Positions 1-5,728 of a stretch of 10,703 bases of DNA are shown here, piece after piece (positions within the stretch are counted from its first letter, which is position 1; each line of letters begins with the position of its first letter). The notes below the pieces were generated by a model. It ran no database searches, was not told the DNA's origin, and saw only the letters and a program-made list of their open reading frames with translations. The DNA lies in the NCBI GenBank assembly GCA_900553925.1, contig USFH01000072.1, forward strand, positions 1 to 10,703, read 5' to 3'. A program made the position numbers and the translations under genes. The DNA comes from an uncultured Clostridium sp. Lineage in GTDB: Bacteria; Bacillota; Clostridia; Lachnospirales; Lachnospiraceae.

Positions 1-2
1 CG

Positions 3-134
3 GGCAATCTTGAATTCAAAAAGGCTGCCGAGCAGACGCGCCGCGCGCTGGACGAGATGAAAATGCCGGAGCTCGACTACTTCATGACACACTGTATGGA
101 GAGCTTTTCGATGACGCTCGATGAGCTGGAATAA
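3..134 (+). CDS. C-terminal end of an unidentified protein (5' partial)
   Basis: An open frame enters from the left edge and runs 43 codons to a TAA at 132-134. The other two forward frames stop almost at once (TGA at 11-13 and 58-60). The tail is charged and probably helical, ending in the residues MTLDELE. Codon use is rich in CGC, GCG, CTC and GAG, like the lipoprotein gene that follows and unlike everything after ~800. I do not recognise the family. In Clostridia, DUF4349 genes often follow an ECF sigma factor and an anti-sigma factor gene, but this tail gives no evidence of being either. The gap to the next start is 86 bases and contains its own promoter, so the two genes need not be cotranscribed. 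Confidence 0.6.
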   Translation, partial: GNLEFKKAAEQTRRALDEMKMPELDYFMTHCMESFSMTLDELE

Positions 135-151
135 GAAAAACAAGGAATTTC

Positions 152-180
152 GGAACTTTTTTCGCAAAATGAACGTCTAA
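152..180 (+). promoter_or_regulatory. ECF-sigma-type promoter (GGAAC-N17-CGTC) for the DUF4349 lipoprotein gene
   Basis: The -35 element GGAAC lies at 152-156 and is followed by a run of T (157-162). The -10 element CGTCTAA lies at 174-180, with 17 bases between GGAAC and CGTC. This matches the general GGAAC / CGTC consensus of extracytoplasmic-function sigma factors, including the T-tract after the -35 often seen in Firmicutes. Initiation would fall near 185, giving a leader of about 35 bases with a GAGGTG ribosome binding site at 208-213, seven bases before the ATG. The link to a cognate ECF sigma factor is inference; none is encoded in the window. Confidence 0.72.
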
Positions 181-220
181 ACCTTCGCAAGCCCCCAAAT
201 TAAGAGTGAGGTGAAAGAAG

Positions 221-790
221 ATGAAAAGATGTTTGACCCTTTTGCTCGCGCTGGTGCTGGCGCTGTCCCTTGCCGCCTGCGGCGCGAAGTCTGCTGGCTC
301 GGATACGATGACGGGCGACTACAACGGCTATGAATCGGCGAAAGAAGACTACGACTTTAGCGCAACAGATGACGAACCGGAAGGCGCGGGCGCGTGGAAC
401 GGCGATGGGCAGGTAGGCTCGGGTATCGACAAGAGCCGTTCCGAGCGCGGCGTCAAGATGATCTACAGCGCGCACATCGAGATGCAGACGCTCTCCTACG
501 AACAGGCGGTGGAGGACATTGCCGCGCTTGTGGAGCGCAGCGGCGCTTACTTCGAGCAGAAGAACTTTTCGAACTATTCCAGCGGTTATCGCCACGCGAG
601 CTATACCGTGCGCGTGCCGGCGGAGCAGTTCGCTGACTTCTGCGCGCAGGTGGGCACGCTCTGCCATGTGACGTGGCAGGACGACTCGGCGGAAAATATC
701 AGCGAGCAGTATTACGACACGCAGTCGCGTCTGGAAACGGCGCAGATCAAGCTTGCGCGCTTGCAGGAGCTGCTCAAAAAGGCGGAGAAT
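221..790 (+). other. Segment: 5' part of a DUF4349 lipoprotein gene (3' end missing)
   Basis: This segment covers the signal peptide and the first half of the DUF4349 domain, including the stretch with EQYYDTQSRLETAQ and LARLQELLKKAEN. In family members the helix after this point normally continues into a MEDI-like stretch, a long coiled coil and a C-terminal membrane helix. None of these follows here, so the domain is cut in its central helix. Codons are dominated by CGC, GCG, GGC and CTC. The family expectation is from general knowledge and not from an alignment. Confidence 0.7.
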
Positions 791-1816
791 ACATCGAATT
801 ATTACTATAATATCAGCTATGATCGTGCATCGGCGCGGGATCTGTCTGGTGCGGTTGAATCTCTCCTTCAGTCATTGCGTTATAATAAGCGGAATATTCA
901 GGCAAGAAATCTGCTTGGGCTCATCTATTATGAGATGGGAGAAGCAGTGCTGGCGATGAGCGAGTGGGTTATGAGTATCAACTACCAGCAGGATAACAAT
1001 ATCGCAACGAGATACCTGAAGGAGTTGAAGAAGGAACCGCAGCGGCTCGAGAGTGCCGATCAGCTTGCCAGGAAGTTCAACATGGCAATCCAGTATGCAC
1101 ACAGTGAGGATTACGATCTTGCAATTCTCCAGCTGAAGAGTACGCTTTCGGATAATCCGCATTTTGTGAAGGGATATCTGCTTCTGGCACTTTTATATAT
1201 CCACGAAGATAATTATGAGAAGGCACGTGTGACATTGCGGCGTGTCCTGAAGATTGATAAGGCGAATCCGCAGGCAATCCATTACCTGCGGGAGATGGGC
1301 GATACGGAGGAGAACATCATCGAGATGCGCAAGCAGAATGTCGAGAATGATGGACTGCTTGATGACGATTATCTTGAGGAGATTGTTGTCACGGAGGACG
1401 GCCAGTCACCGAAGAAGACAGAGAAACGGAACATATTCCAGGAAATCAAGGCAAAGAGAAATACGAATGTGGTCAGAACCGGAGAGTTTGGTCCGGTAAG
1501 TCTGGCACGGTATTCCGGACTTTATGTGTTGTTAGGTCTTGTATTTGGCGTTCTGTTATTTGGCTTTTTTATTCTTCCGGGACAGAAGAAAAAGCTTCGC
1601 AACGAGAATGAGCAGCTGATTAAGACATACAGCGAGGAGCTGGCAGGCAAGAATTCTACGATTAATAGTCTGTCAGCGGAAGTCGAAAGTCTGAATAAAC
1701 AGATTGAGACATTGCAAAACGGTGCGGCAAAGGCGGGCGAAAACCTGCCGGATTATTCCAATGTGGTATCCGGTATGTCCGATACGGATTTACAAAATAT
1801 GATAGATAAAGAATAG
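221..1816 (+). CDS. Chimeric reading frame: DUF4349-type lipoprotein N-terminus joined to a TPR membrane protein
   Basis: A single open frame of 531 codons with two unrelated halves. Residues 1-20 are a lipoprotein signal peptide: basic MKR, a Leu/Ala hydrophobic core, and lipobox LAAC with Cys20 as the lipid attachment site. Residues 21-75 are an acidic, low-complexity linker. Residues ~76-190 match the start of a DUF4349 domain, an extracellular helical/coiled domain of lipoproteins often found near ECF sigma systems. From residue ~191 the protein changes to TPR-like helical repeats (about 203-236 and 290-357), an acidic linker, one membrane helix (431-453) and a coiled coil (455-500). Base composition and codon use change at the same place. 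A lipoprotein exported by its signal peptide should not carry this cytosolic-type TPR region, so the frame is probably two truncated genes fused by misassembly or, less likely, by recombination. The ATG at 221 is supported by GAGGTG at 208-213. Confidence 0.7.
   Translation: MKRCLTLLLALVLALSLAACGAKSAGSDTMTGDYNGYESAKEDYDFSATDDEPEGAGAWNGDGQVGSGIDKSRSERGVKMIYSAHIEMQTLSYEQAVEDIAALVERSGAYFEQKNFSNYSSGYRHASYTVRVPAEQFADFCAQVGTLCHVTWQDDSAENISEQYYDTQSRLETAQIKLARLQELLKKAENTSNYYYNISYDRASARDLSGAVESLLQSLRYNKRNIQARNLLGLIYYEMGEAVLAMSEWVMSINYQQDNNIATRYLKELKKEPQRLESADQLARKFNMAIQYAHSEDYDLAILQLKSTLSDNPHFVKGYLLLALLYIHEDNYEKARVTLRRVLKIDKANPQAIHYLREMGDTEENIIEMRKQNVENDGLLDDDYLEEIVVTEDGQSPKKTEKRNIFQEIKAKRNTNVVRTGEFGPVSLARYSGLYVLLGLVFGVLLFGFFILPGQKKKLRNENEQLIKTYSEELAGKNSTINSLSAEVESLNKQIETLQNGAAKAGENLPDYSNVVSGMSDTDLQNMIDKE
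785..797 (+). other. Chimera junction (composition and protein-family break)
   Basis: Somewhere within these bases (residues ~189-193) the translated family, G+C level and codon preference all switch. Upstream, 38 of 60 bases are G or C at 481-540. Downstream the counts are 25 of 60 at 841-900 and 30 of 60 at 901-960 (all counted by hand). The exact base cannot be fixed because the join keeps the reading frame and any short shared sequence hides it. No insertion sequence, att-like repeat or integrase is present. Confidence 0.7.
791..1816 (+). other. Segment: TPR, single-membrane-helix, coiled-coil protein (5' end missing)
   Basis: This is the body of a protein type common in Lachnospiraceae: TPR-like repeats with the pattern AVESLLQSLRYNKRN...ARNLLGLIYYEMGE, then QLKSTLSDNPHFVKGYLLLALLYIHEDNY in the next pair. 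These are followed by an acidic linker, a membrane helix at residues 431-453 of the fused frame, a Lys-rich stop-transfer end, and a Glu/Asn/Leu coiled coil. Known relatives often begin with a short zinc-ribbon-like N-terminus before the repeats, and that part is missing here because of the junction. The specific role is unknown; a cytosolic scaffold anchored in the membrane is an inference from the layout. The gene ends at TAG 1814-1816 and a terminator follows. Confidence 0.6.
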
Positions 1817-1838
1817 CGTAAGCGGATTCGAAGAAACG

Positions 1839-1877
1839 AAAGAAAGTGAGTGAAGATTTCATTCGCTTTCTTTTTTT
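1839..1877 (+). terminator. Intrinsic terminator after the TPR gene
   Basis: The arm at 1839-1854 pairs with 1858-1873 over 16 positions: 14 Watson-Crick pairs and two G-U wobbles, with a three-base GAT loop. A run of T extends through 1877. It separates the TPR gene from spoIIAA, only 28 bases before the spoIIAA start. The tight loop may open by one pair in practice. Confidence 0.75.
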
Positions 1878-1905
1878 ATTTTGTTTTGAGATGGAGGTTT
1901 TGTGT

Positions 1906-2256
1906 ATGTTGTATGAAGTTGAAAATGGTGTGATGATATATTACCTGCCGGAAGAACTTGATCATTATGCGGCAGATATGATCAAGCGGAAGACGATGCA
2001 GGTATTTAAAGAGGAGGATATCCGTTTTCTGATCTTTGATTTTGCGAAAACACAATTTATGGACAGCTCAGGAATCGGGCTTATCACAGGCAGGTTTCGA
2101 ATCGTGCATGATAAGGGAGGCGCAGTATATGCAATACATGTGAATGAGACGATTGACCGTGTGTTGATGTTGTCTGGAATTTATCAGATTCTGAAGAAGG
2201 TTGACACGATGGATGCATTGAAACAGGAGATGGTAAAGGGAGGATATTATGAGTAA
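1906..2256 (+). CDS. spoIIAA: Anti-sigma F factor antagonist SpoIIAA (STAS domain)
   Basis: A 116-residue single STAS-domain protein, the usual length for SpoIIAA. Unphosphorylated SpoIIAA binds SpoIIAB and frees sigma F in the forespore; SpoIIAB inactivates it by phosphorylating a serine. The motif is FMDSSGIG at residues 51-58, and Ser54 (first serine of DSSG) is the likely phosphorylation site by analogy with Bacillus. It is preceded by the typical strand FLIFDFAK. The ATG at 1906 is chosen because ATGGAGGT at 1891-1898 gives a good ribosome binding site. The in-frame GTG at 1846 lies inside the terminator stem and would add a Phe-rich stretch foreign to the family. The last eight bases overlap the start of spoIIAB, so translation is coupled. 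First gene of spoIIA; its promoter is not obvious. Confidence 0.93.
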   Translation: MLYEVENGVMIYYLPEELDHYAADMIKRKTMQVFKEEDIRFLIFDFAKTQFMDSSGIGLITGRFRIVHDKGGAVYAIHVNETIDRVLMLSGIYQILKKVDTMDALKQEMVKGGYYE

Positions 2257-2692
2257 CGCAAACGAAATGAGAATAGAGTTTGACAGCATTGGAAAGAATG
2301 AATGCTTTGCGCGCGTGGTTGTTGCGGCATTCATCACATCGACGAATCCGACGCTCGAAGAGGTATCGGATATCAAGACGGCAGTTTCGGAAGCAGTGAC
2401 GAATGCGGTGATACATGGGTATGAAAACGGACCGGGCAAGATTGAAATCAAAACGATTGTGGAGAACCGGTCCGTGTACATAGAGGTTCGGGACCGGGGC
2501 GTTGGAATCGCAGATATAACACAGGCGATGGAACCGCTTTTTACTACGAAGCCGGACGAGGAGCGCTCCGGTATGGGATTTTCTTTCATGGAAGCGTTCA
2601 TGGATCGGCTGGAGGTGGAATCCAAGCTGCAGCAGGGAACCGTAGTAAAAATGTGGAAGGAGATCGGTGCACCTGCACCCCGGTATGAGTAG
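2249..2692 (+). CDS. spoIIAB: Anti-sigma F factor / serine kinase SpoIIAB
   Basis: A 147-residue GHKL-fold ATPase that binds and holds sigma F in the predivisional cell and phosphorylates SpoIIAA. The N-box is visible as EAVTNAVIHG, with Glu48 and Asn52 as expected catalytic and Mg-binding residues. The G1 box is VRDRGVGI with Asp82, and the ATP lid/G2 region is ERSGMGFSFM at residues 105-114. Length and motif order are normal for SpoIIAB. Its ATG overlaps the spoIIAA stop, with a strong AAAGGGAGG ribosome binding site at 2235-2243. It ends TAG at 2690-2692, directly abutting the sigF start, so the three-gene switch is made as a unit. Confidence 0.95.
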   Translation: MSNANEMRIEFDSIGKNECFARVVVAAFITSTNPTLEEVSDIKTAVSEAVTNAVIHGYENGPGKIEIKTIVENRSVYIEVRDRGVGIADITQAMEPLFTTKPDEERSGMGFSFMEAFMDRLEVESKLQQGTVVKMWKEIGAPAPRYE

Positions 2693-3430
2693 ATGAATGA
2701 ATGGGAACTGTTTCAACAGGCGCAGATGGGAAGTAAAACTGCGAAGGAAAAAATAGTTTCAGACAATACAGGGCTTGTATGGAGCATTGCAAGAAGATTT
2801 ATGAACAGAGGCTATGATCTTGAAGAACTGTATCAGATCGGGTGCATGGGACTGCTCAAAGCGGTCGACCGGTTTGAAATCCGGTTTGGTGTACAGTTTT
2901 CCACTTATGCGGTTCCACTGATATCAGGAGAGATCAAACGTTTTTTACGGGACAACGGAGCAATCAAGGTCTCGAGGATCTTAAAACAGAATGGGTATCA
3001 GATCAGCAAGGCAAAGGAGAAGCTGCTGCATGAATATGGAAGAGAGGCAACCCTGGATGAATTGTCTGCTTATACAGGGCTTTGTCCGGAGGATATTGTG
3101 CTTGCGACGGAGGCAAACCGGGAGGTGGAATCTATCCAGCAGACGGTCTGCGGGAAGGATGGGGCACAGGTGAGTCTTGCGGAGCGTCTGGTAGATGAGG
3201 CACAGTCGGAAGCGGCAGCCGAGAATGTGATGAACCGGATTCTGATCGGACAGGCGATGGAAGAACTTCCGCTGCAGGATCAGGAGCTGATCCGTCTCCG
3301 CTTCTTCGAGGATCAGACGCAGACAGAGGTCGCAAAAGCATTAAATATCAGTCAGGTGCAGGTGAGCCGTCTGGAGAAGAAAATACTGCTTCGCATGAGG
3401 GACAGGCTCGTTTCTCTTAAATCGAACTAA
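2693..3430 (+). CDS. sigF: RNA polymerase sporulation sigma factor F (SpoIIAC)
   Basis: A 245-residue sigma-70 family factor of sporulation type that drives early forespore genes once released from SpoIIAB. Region 2 spans about residues 25-95, including LVWSIARRFM, DLEELYQIGCMGLLKAVDRF and the FSTYAVPLISGEIKRFLRD -10 recognition helix. Region 3 is about 96-150. Region 4 is about 185-240, with the helix-turn-helix TQTEVAKALNISQVQVSRLEK. The start follows the spoIIAB stop with no gap and no good ribosome binding site close by. The nearest GGAG-like sequence, AAGGAG at 2657-2662, is 30 bases away, so reinitiation after spoIIAB is likely. Third gene of the spoIIA operon; sigma F rather than sigma G is favoured by this position. 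No clear terminator follows the TAA at 3428-3430. Confidence 0.95.
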   Translation: MNEWELFQQAQMGSKTAKEKIVSDNTGLVWSIARRFMNRGYDLEELYQIGCMGLLKAVDRFEIRFGVQFSTYAVPLISGEIKRFLRDNGAIKVSRILKQNGYQISKAKEKLLHEYGREATLDELSAYTGLCPEDIVLATEANREVESIQQTVCGKDGAQVSLAERLVDEAQSEAAAENVMNRILIGQAMEELPLQDQELIRLRFFEDQTQTEVAKALNISQVQVSRLEKKILLRMRDRLVSLKSN

Positions 3431-3513
3431 AAGTACAATAAATAATATAAAAGTATATATGAAAGAATAAAAGTCGAAAAAATGCATTTGAAGTAAAATA
3501 ATGAAACTTGTAG

Positions 3514-3542
3514 TTGAAAAATAATACTTGGGGTTGTATAAT
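3514..3542 (+). promoter_or_regulatory. Sigma-A-type promoter for the tetR operon
   Basis: TTGAAA at 3514-3519 and TATAAT at 3537-3542 are separated by 17 bases: five of six and six of six consensus matches with ideal spacing. Initiation would fall near 3549, leaving a leader of about 26 bases before the ATG at 3575. The surrounding 3431-3553 region is very A/T-rich and holds no gene. I see no clean palindrome that could be assigned as the TetR operator. Confidence 0.8.
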
Positions 3543-3574
3543 GAGTGCAATAGTTGTATTTGGCGGGAGAGAAT

Positions 3575-4216
3575 ATGGGAGCACGCAAGAAGCTTGCGTT
3601 GGAACAATTTAATCGCGACAACATTCTGACTGCGGCCCGGGAGCTGTTTGAGACGAAGGGAGTACAGGAGACGACGATGGATGACATTGCTTTGCAGGCA
3701 GACTACAGTAAGTCGACGATTTATGTGTATTTCCAAAGCAAGGAGGATATATACAATTCCATTGTGGTCGATTATCTGGATGCTTTAATTGGGAAACTTA
3801 CGACCGATTTCGAGACCGATGACAGTTTTGAGCAAAGCTATTATAAGCTGTGCGAAAGCCTGGTCGGATTCTGTGAACGGTATCCGAAGTATTATGCATC
3901 ACTGATGTTCGAGGAGAAGGCGACGAACAGCCGTAAGAAAGCGGTCAATGTTCTGCCGGCGATTCTGCAGGAATTATATAATCTGGTTGAATTGCTTATA
4001 GAGAAGGGAAAGAAGAACAAAACGCTTGCTGTATCACTGGATGTGAAATCAACGGTTTTATATTTGTGGTCTGCGCTTTCCGGAATTATACAGATTTCTG
4101 AGCAGAAGAAAAAAGAGATTACGAAGCACACCGGGATGACGCTGGAAGCATATCGCGAATTTGCGTTCCGGACGTTATACGAATCACTGATCCGGGATAA
4201 GGATACGAAGAGATAG
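3575..4216 (+). CDS. TetR/AcrR family transcriptional regulator
   Basis: A 213-residue regulator. The N-terminal TetR DNA-binding domain is at about residues 14-60. It shows the classic pattern ILTAARELFETKGVQETTMDDIA, then the recognition helix SKSTIYVYFQSKEDIY. The rest is an all-helical ligand and dimer domain with no recognisable ligand signature, so the inducer is unknown. The ATG at 3575 is chosen for its GGGAG ribosome binding site at 3565-3569; the in-frame TTG at 3554 lies right at the predicted transcription start. The gene is first in an operon with the two downstream genes (18-base gap to the next start). It therefore probably controls its own operon, the common arrangement for this family. 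Whether it represses or activates cannot be read from the sequence. Confidence 0.93.
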   Translation: MGARKKLALEQFNRDNILTAARELFETKGVQETTMDDIALQADYSKSTIYVYFQSKEDIYNSIVVDYLDALIGKLTTDFETDDSFEQSYYKLCESLVGFCERYPKYYASLMFEEKATNSRKKAVNVLPAILQELYNLVELLIEKGKKNKTLAVSLDVKSTVLYLWSALSGIIQISEQKKKEITKHTGMTLEAYREFAFRTLYESLIRDKDTKR

Positions 4217-4218
4217 CA

Positions 4219-4237
4219 GGGGAGGATACAAAGGTTG
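4219..4237 (+). promoter_or_regulatory. Ribosome binding site selecting a TTG start
   Basis: GGGGAGG at 4219-4225 is a strong Shine-Dalgarno sequence. It stands nine bases before TTG at 4235-4237, the ideal distance. The first in-frame ATG (4247) is 21 bases away and has only a weak CGGGG before it. The TTG is therefore the better start, although the first residues MRRG are not confirmed by conservation. Confidence 0.65.
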
Positions 4238-5011
4238 AGACGGGGTATGGATTTACAGATGGATACGGAAGAGACGAGGAATTATATATTCTATGTCTCA
4301 GACTATGTGGATATGGCGGCGGGACATGCATGGAAGATGGACCGGCGTCAGGCAATGACAGAGCAGATGGAACGATGTCTGCCGAACTGCAAGGTGATGA
4401 AATATACGGAATACCGGGGGGAATTGCTCCAGGCAGAAAGCGTTGGGATTTTATTCCCTTCTAAGATGTGGGGGATATCGCTTGCGGTGTATGCGTTTTT
4501 GCAGAACCTGAAGGTGTCAGAGACAACATATGTGTACGCGGTAGCTATGGGAGAGGTTCTCTCTGCCGAGGTGAATGGTACAGCGGATGTGCGTATGGAG
4601 ACGCTGGGACAGTTCCAGGATATTTTTGAACGCAGGAGGCTGGGAAGTATTGCGGATATTTATATCCGGTGTATCGATTATAAGCGGACGTTTGTGACGA
4701 CCGAAGAACGGCTGATGTCTTCAATCGGCATTTCCGACCGGATTGAGGATGTGTTAGAGGGATTGCTTTTTTACAGCATGAAGGATGTAAGAGAGCAGAA
4801 GCTGGAGCGGGTGTCAGACCGGTGGCGTATGCCGGAGGAACCGATGCAGACTGCGATGTCCCGCATGGAAAAGCCAAGGAAGGCAGAGCAGGAAGAGACA
4901 GCTTCCGGGAAGAAAACGGTTTCGGAGAAGATCGTATCTATGCCGAATCTGGGAAATGTATTCTTAGATGATGATCTGTTGTCGGAGGTCCGGATATGCC
5001 AAGCTATGTAA
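4235..5011 (+). CDS. Flavodoxin-fold-like protein without a recognisable FMN loop
   Basis: A 258-residue protein with no signal peptide or membrane helix. Residues ~16-110 follow the order of flavodoxin-like domains in the EFR1/flavodoxin group. There is a first strand NYIFYVSDYVD where a T/SGTGN loop would be expected, then the segment VGILFPSKMWGISLAVYAFLQNL (69-92), which resembles the FP-xx-WG-xP-xx-V-x-FL motif. The strand TYVYAVAMGE follows (98-107). The phosphate-binding loop is not conserved and there is no CxxCxxC ferredoxin motif, so an electron-carrier role is doubtful. Residues ~125-195 are helical, and 195-235 is a Lys/Glu-rich, probably flexible tail. It starts at TTG 4235 and overlaps the next gene by 16 bases. 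The flavodoxin relation is a pattern judgement from a few motifs. Function unknown. Confidence 0.6.
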   Translation: MRRGMDLQMDTEETRNYIFYVSDYVDMAAGHAWKMDRRQAMTEQMERCLPNCKVMKYTEYRGELLQAESVGILFPSKMWGISLAVYAFLQNLKVSETTYVYAVAMGEVLSAEVNGTADVRMETLGQFQDIFERRRLGSIADIYIRCIDYKRTFVTTEERLMSSIGISDRIEDVLEGLLFYSMKDVREQKLERVSDRWRMPEEPMQTAMSRMEKPRKAEQEETASGKKTVSEKIVSMPNLGNVFLDDDLLSEVRICQAM

Positions 5012-5691
5012 TCCATCTGTCCTGTGCGAAGCGGATTCTGGAGCTTGCCGGAGGGACGCTTACAAAACAGGATGAGAATTTGTTCTATCTTGGAAATATG
5101 ATCGCGGACATGTGTAAGGACAAACGGACAACACATTTCTGGGATGATGAAACTTATCCGCTGCTTGCACGGAGGCCGAATCTTTCGCTTTTTCTGGAAA
5201 AGTATGGTGCATATATGCAGGAACCGTATGTGAGAGGATATTATGCGCATTTGTTTCTGGATAGAATGTTTTTAGATACTTACTGGGAGAAACATTTCCG
5301 GTTTTATGGAGTGGACAAGAATCCGGAGAAGCGGTATACGGAAGTTGCGTATGTCGAAATCGTAGAGAAAAATAAGGTCTATGACCGGAAGGAGTTTTTC
5401 TCGAAAGCATTGTATTACGGGGACTATGACGCGATGAATGGATATTTTGCAGAGAAATATCAGGTGCGGTTTCCAGAGCTTTCGCTGTCTGGGGATGCAT
5501 GGACGCATGTGCACCGGATCCGCGAGATTGACTGGACTTATGCACCGGAGGCGGTTGCGAATGCAAAGAAGCTGCTTGCATCCGGTATCCGGCGTAAGAT
5601 GGGGGAGATAGAAGCGGAGCTTCGGGTCTTCGAACTGCCGGAATTAGAAGCTATGGTGGAACATGCCGCAAAAAAATTAGCAGACACATAA
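4996..5691 (+). CDS. Zinc-dependent phospholipase C-like domain protein
   Basis: A 231-residue cytosolic protein of the kind annotated as zinc-dependent phospholipase C family (PF00882-like). The spaced metal-ligand pattern is visible: MPSYVIH (His7), GNMIADM (Asp38), TTHF (His47) and YYAHLFLDRMF (His85 and Asp89). The bacterial group also resembles HD-type hydrolases in its H...D...H...HxxxD spacing. There is no secretion signal, so the true substrate is unlikely to be host membrane lipid as in the secreted clostridial toxins; intracellular hydrolase activity is inference. The ATG at 4996 has CGGAGG at 4983-4988. Its overlap with the upstream frame means coupled translation. Last gene of the tetR operon; its TAA lies inside the loop of the terminator. 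Confidence 0.75.
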   Translation: MPSYVIHLSCAKRILELAGGTLTKQDENLFYLGNMIADMCKDKRTTHFWDDETYPLLARRPNLSLFLEKYGAYMQEPYVRGYYAHLFLDRMFLDTYWEKHFRFYGVDKNPEKRYTEVAYVEIVEKNKVYDRKEFFSKALYYGDYDAMNGYFAEKYQVRFPELSLSGDAWTHVHRIREIDWTYAPEAVANAKKLLASGIRRKMGEIEAELRVFELPELEAMVEHAAKKLADT

Positions 5692-5708
5692 GAGTGCCTG
5701 CTATTTTT
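5670..5708. terminator. Bidirectional terminator between convergent operons
   Basis: The arm at 5678-5687 (TAGCAGACAC) pairs with 5694-5703 (GTGCCTGCTA) with a single A-C mismatch and a six-base loop. The stem is flanked by seven A at 5670-5676 and five T at 5704-5708, so it can work on both strands. On the plus strand it overlaps the last codons and the TAA (5689-5691) of the phospholipase-like gene. On the minus strand it follows the MCP gene by about 25 bases. Confidence 0.85.
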
Positions 5709-5728
5709 ATATATAGGTATCCGGATCC

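Noticed and set aside
200..667. Minus-strand open frame of 155 codons opposite the lipoprotein head
   Set aside because: High-G+C coding DNA commonly leaves antisense frames open. The forward frame has a signal peptide, lipobox, promoter and ribosome binding site.
785..1816. A novel natural fusion receptor (lipoprotein plus TPR)
   Set aside because: The sharp composition change, the cut inside a domain and the clash between export and cytosolic parts make an artefactual join much more likely than a functional fusion.
1846..1905. Upstream GTG start that would extend SpoIIAA by 20 residues
   Set aside because: It lies inside the terminator stem with no ribosome binding site, while the ATG at 1906 has GGAGGT eight bases upstream and gives the family's normal length.
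2068..2716. Two long overlapping minus-strand open frames (185 and 210 codons) opposite spoIIAB
   Set aside because: They are shadows of the conserved SpoIIAA/SpoIIAB coding sequence. Their translations are low-complexity with no domain pattern, and they lack matching ribosome binding sites.
3431..3553. Hidden small gene, sigF terminator or TetR palindromic operator in the A/T-rich gap
   Set aside because: There is no open frame with a ribosome binding site and no stem with a T-run. Short repeats such as ATAAAAGT and GTTGTAT are present but form no compact palindrome.
3554..3574. Upstream TTG start that would extend the TetR regulator by seven residues
   Set aside because: It is only a few bases from the predicted transcription start, leaving no room for a ribosome binding site. 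The ATG at 3575 has GGGAG at the right distance.
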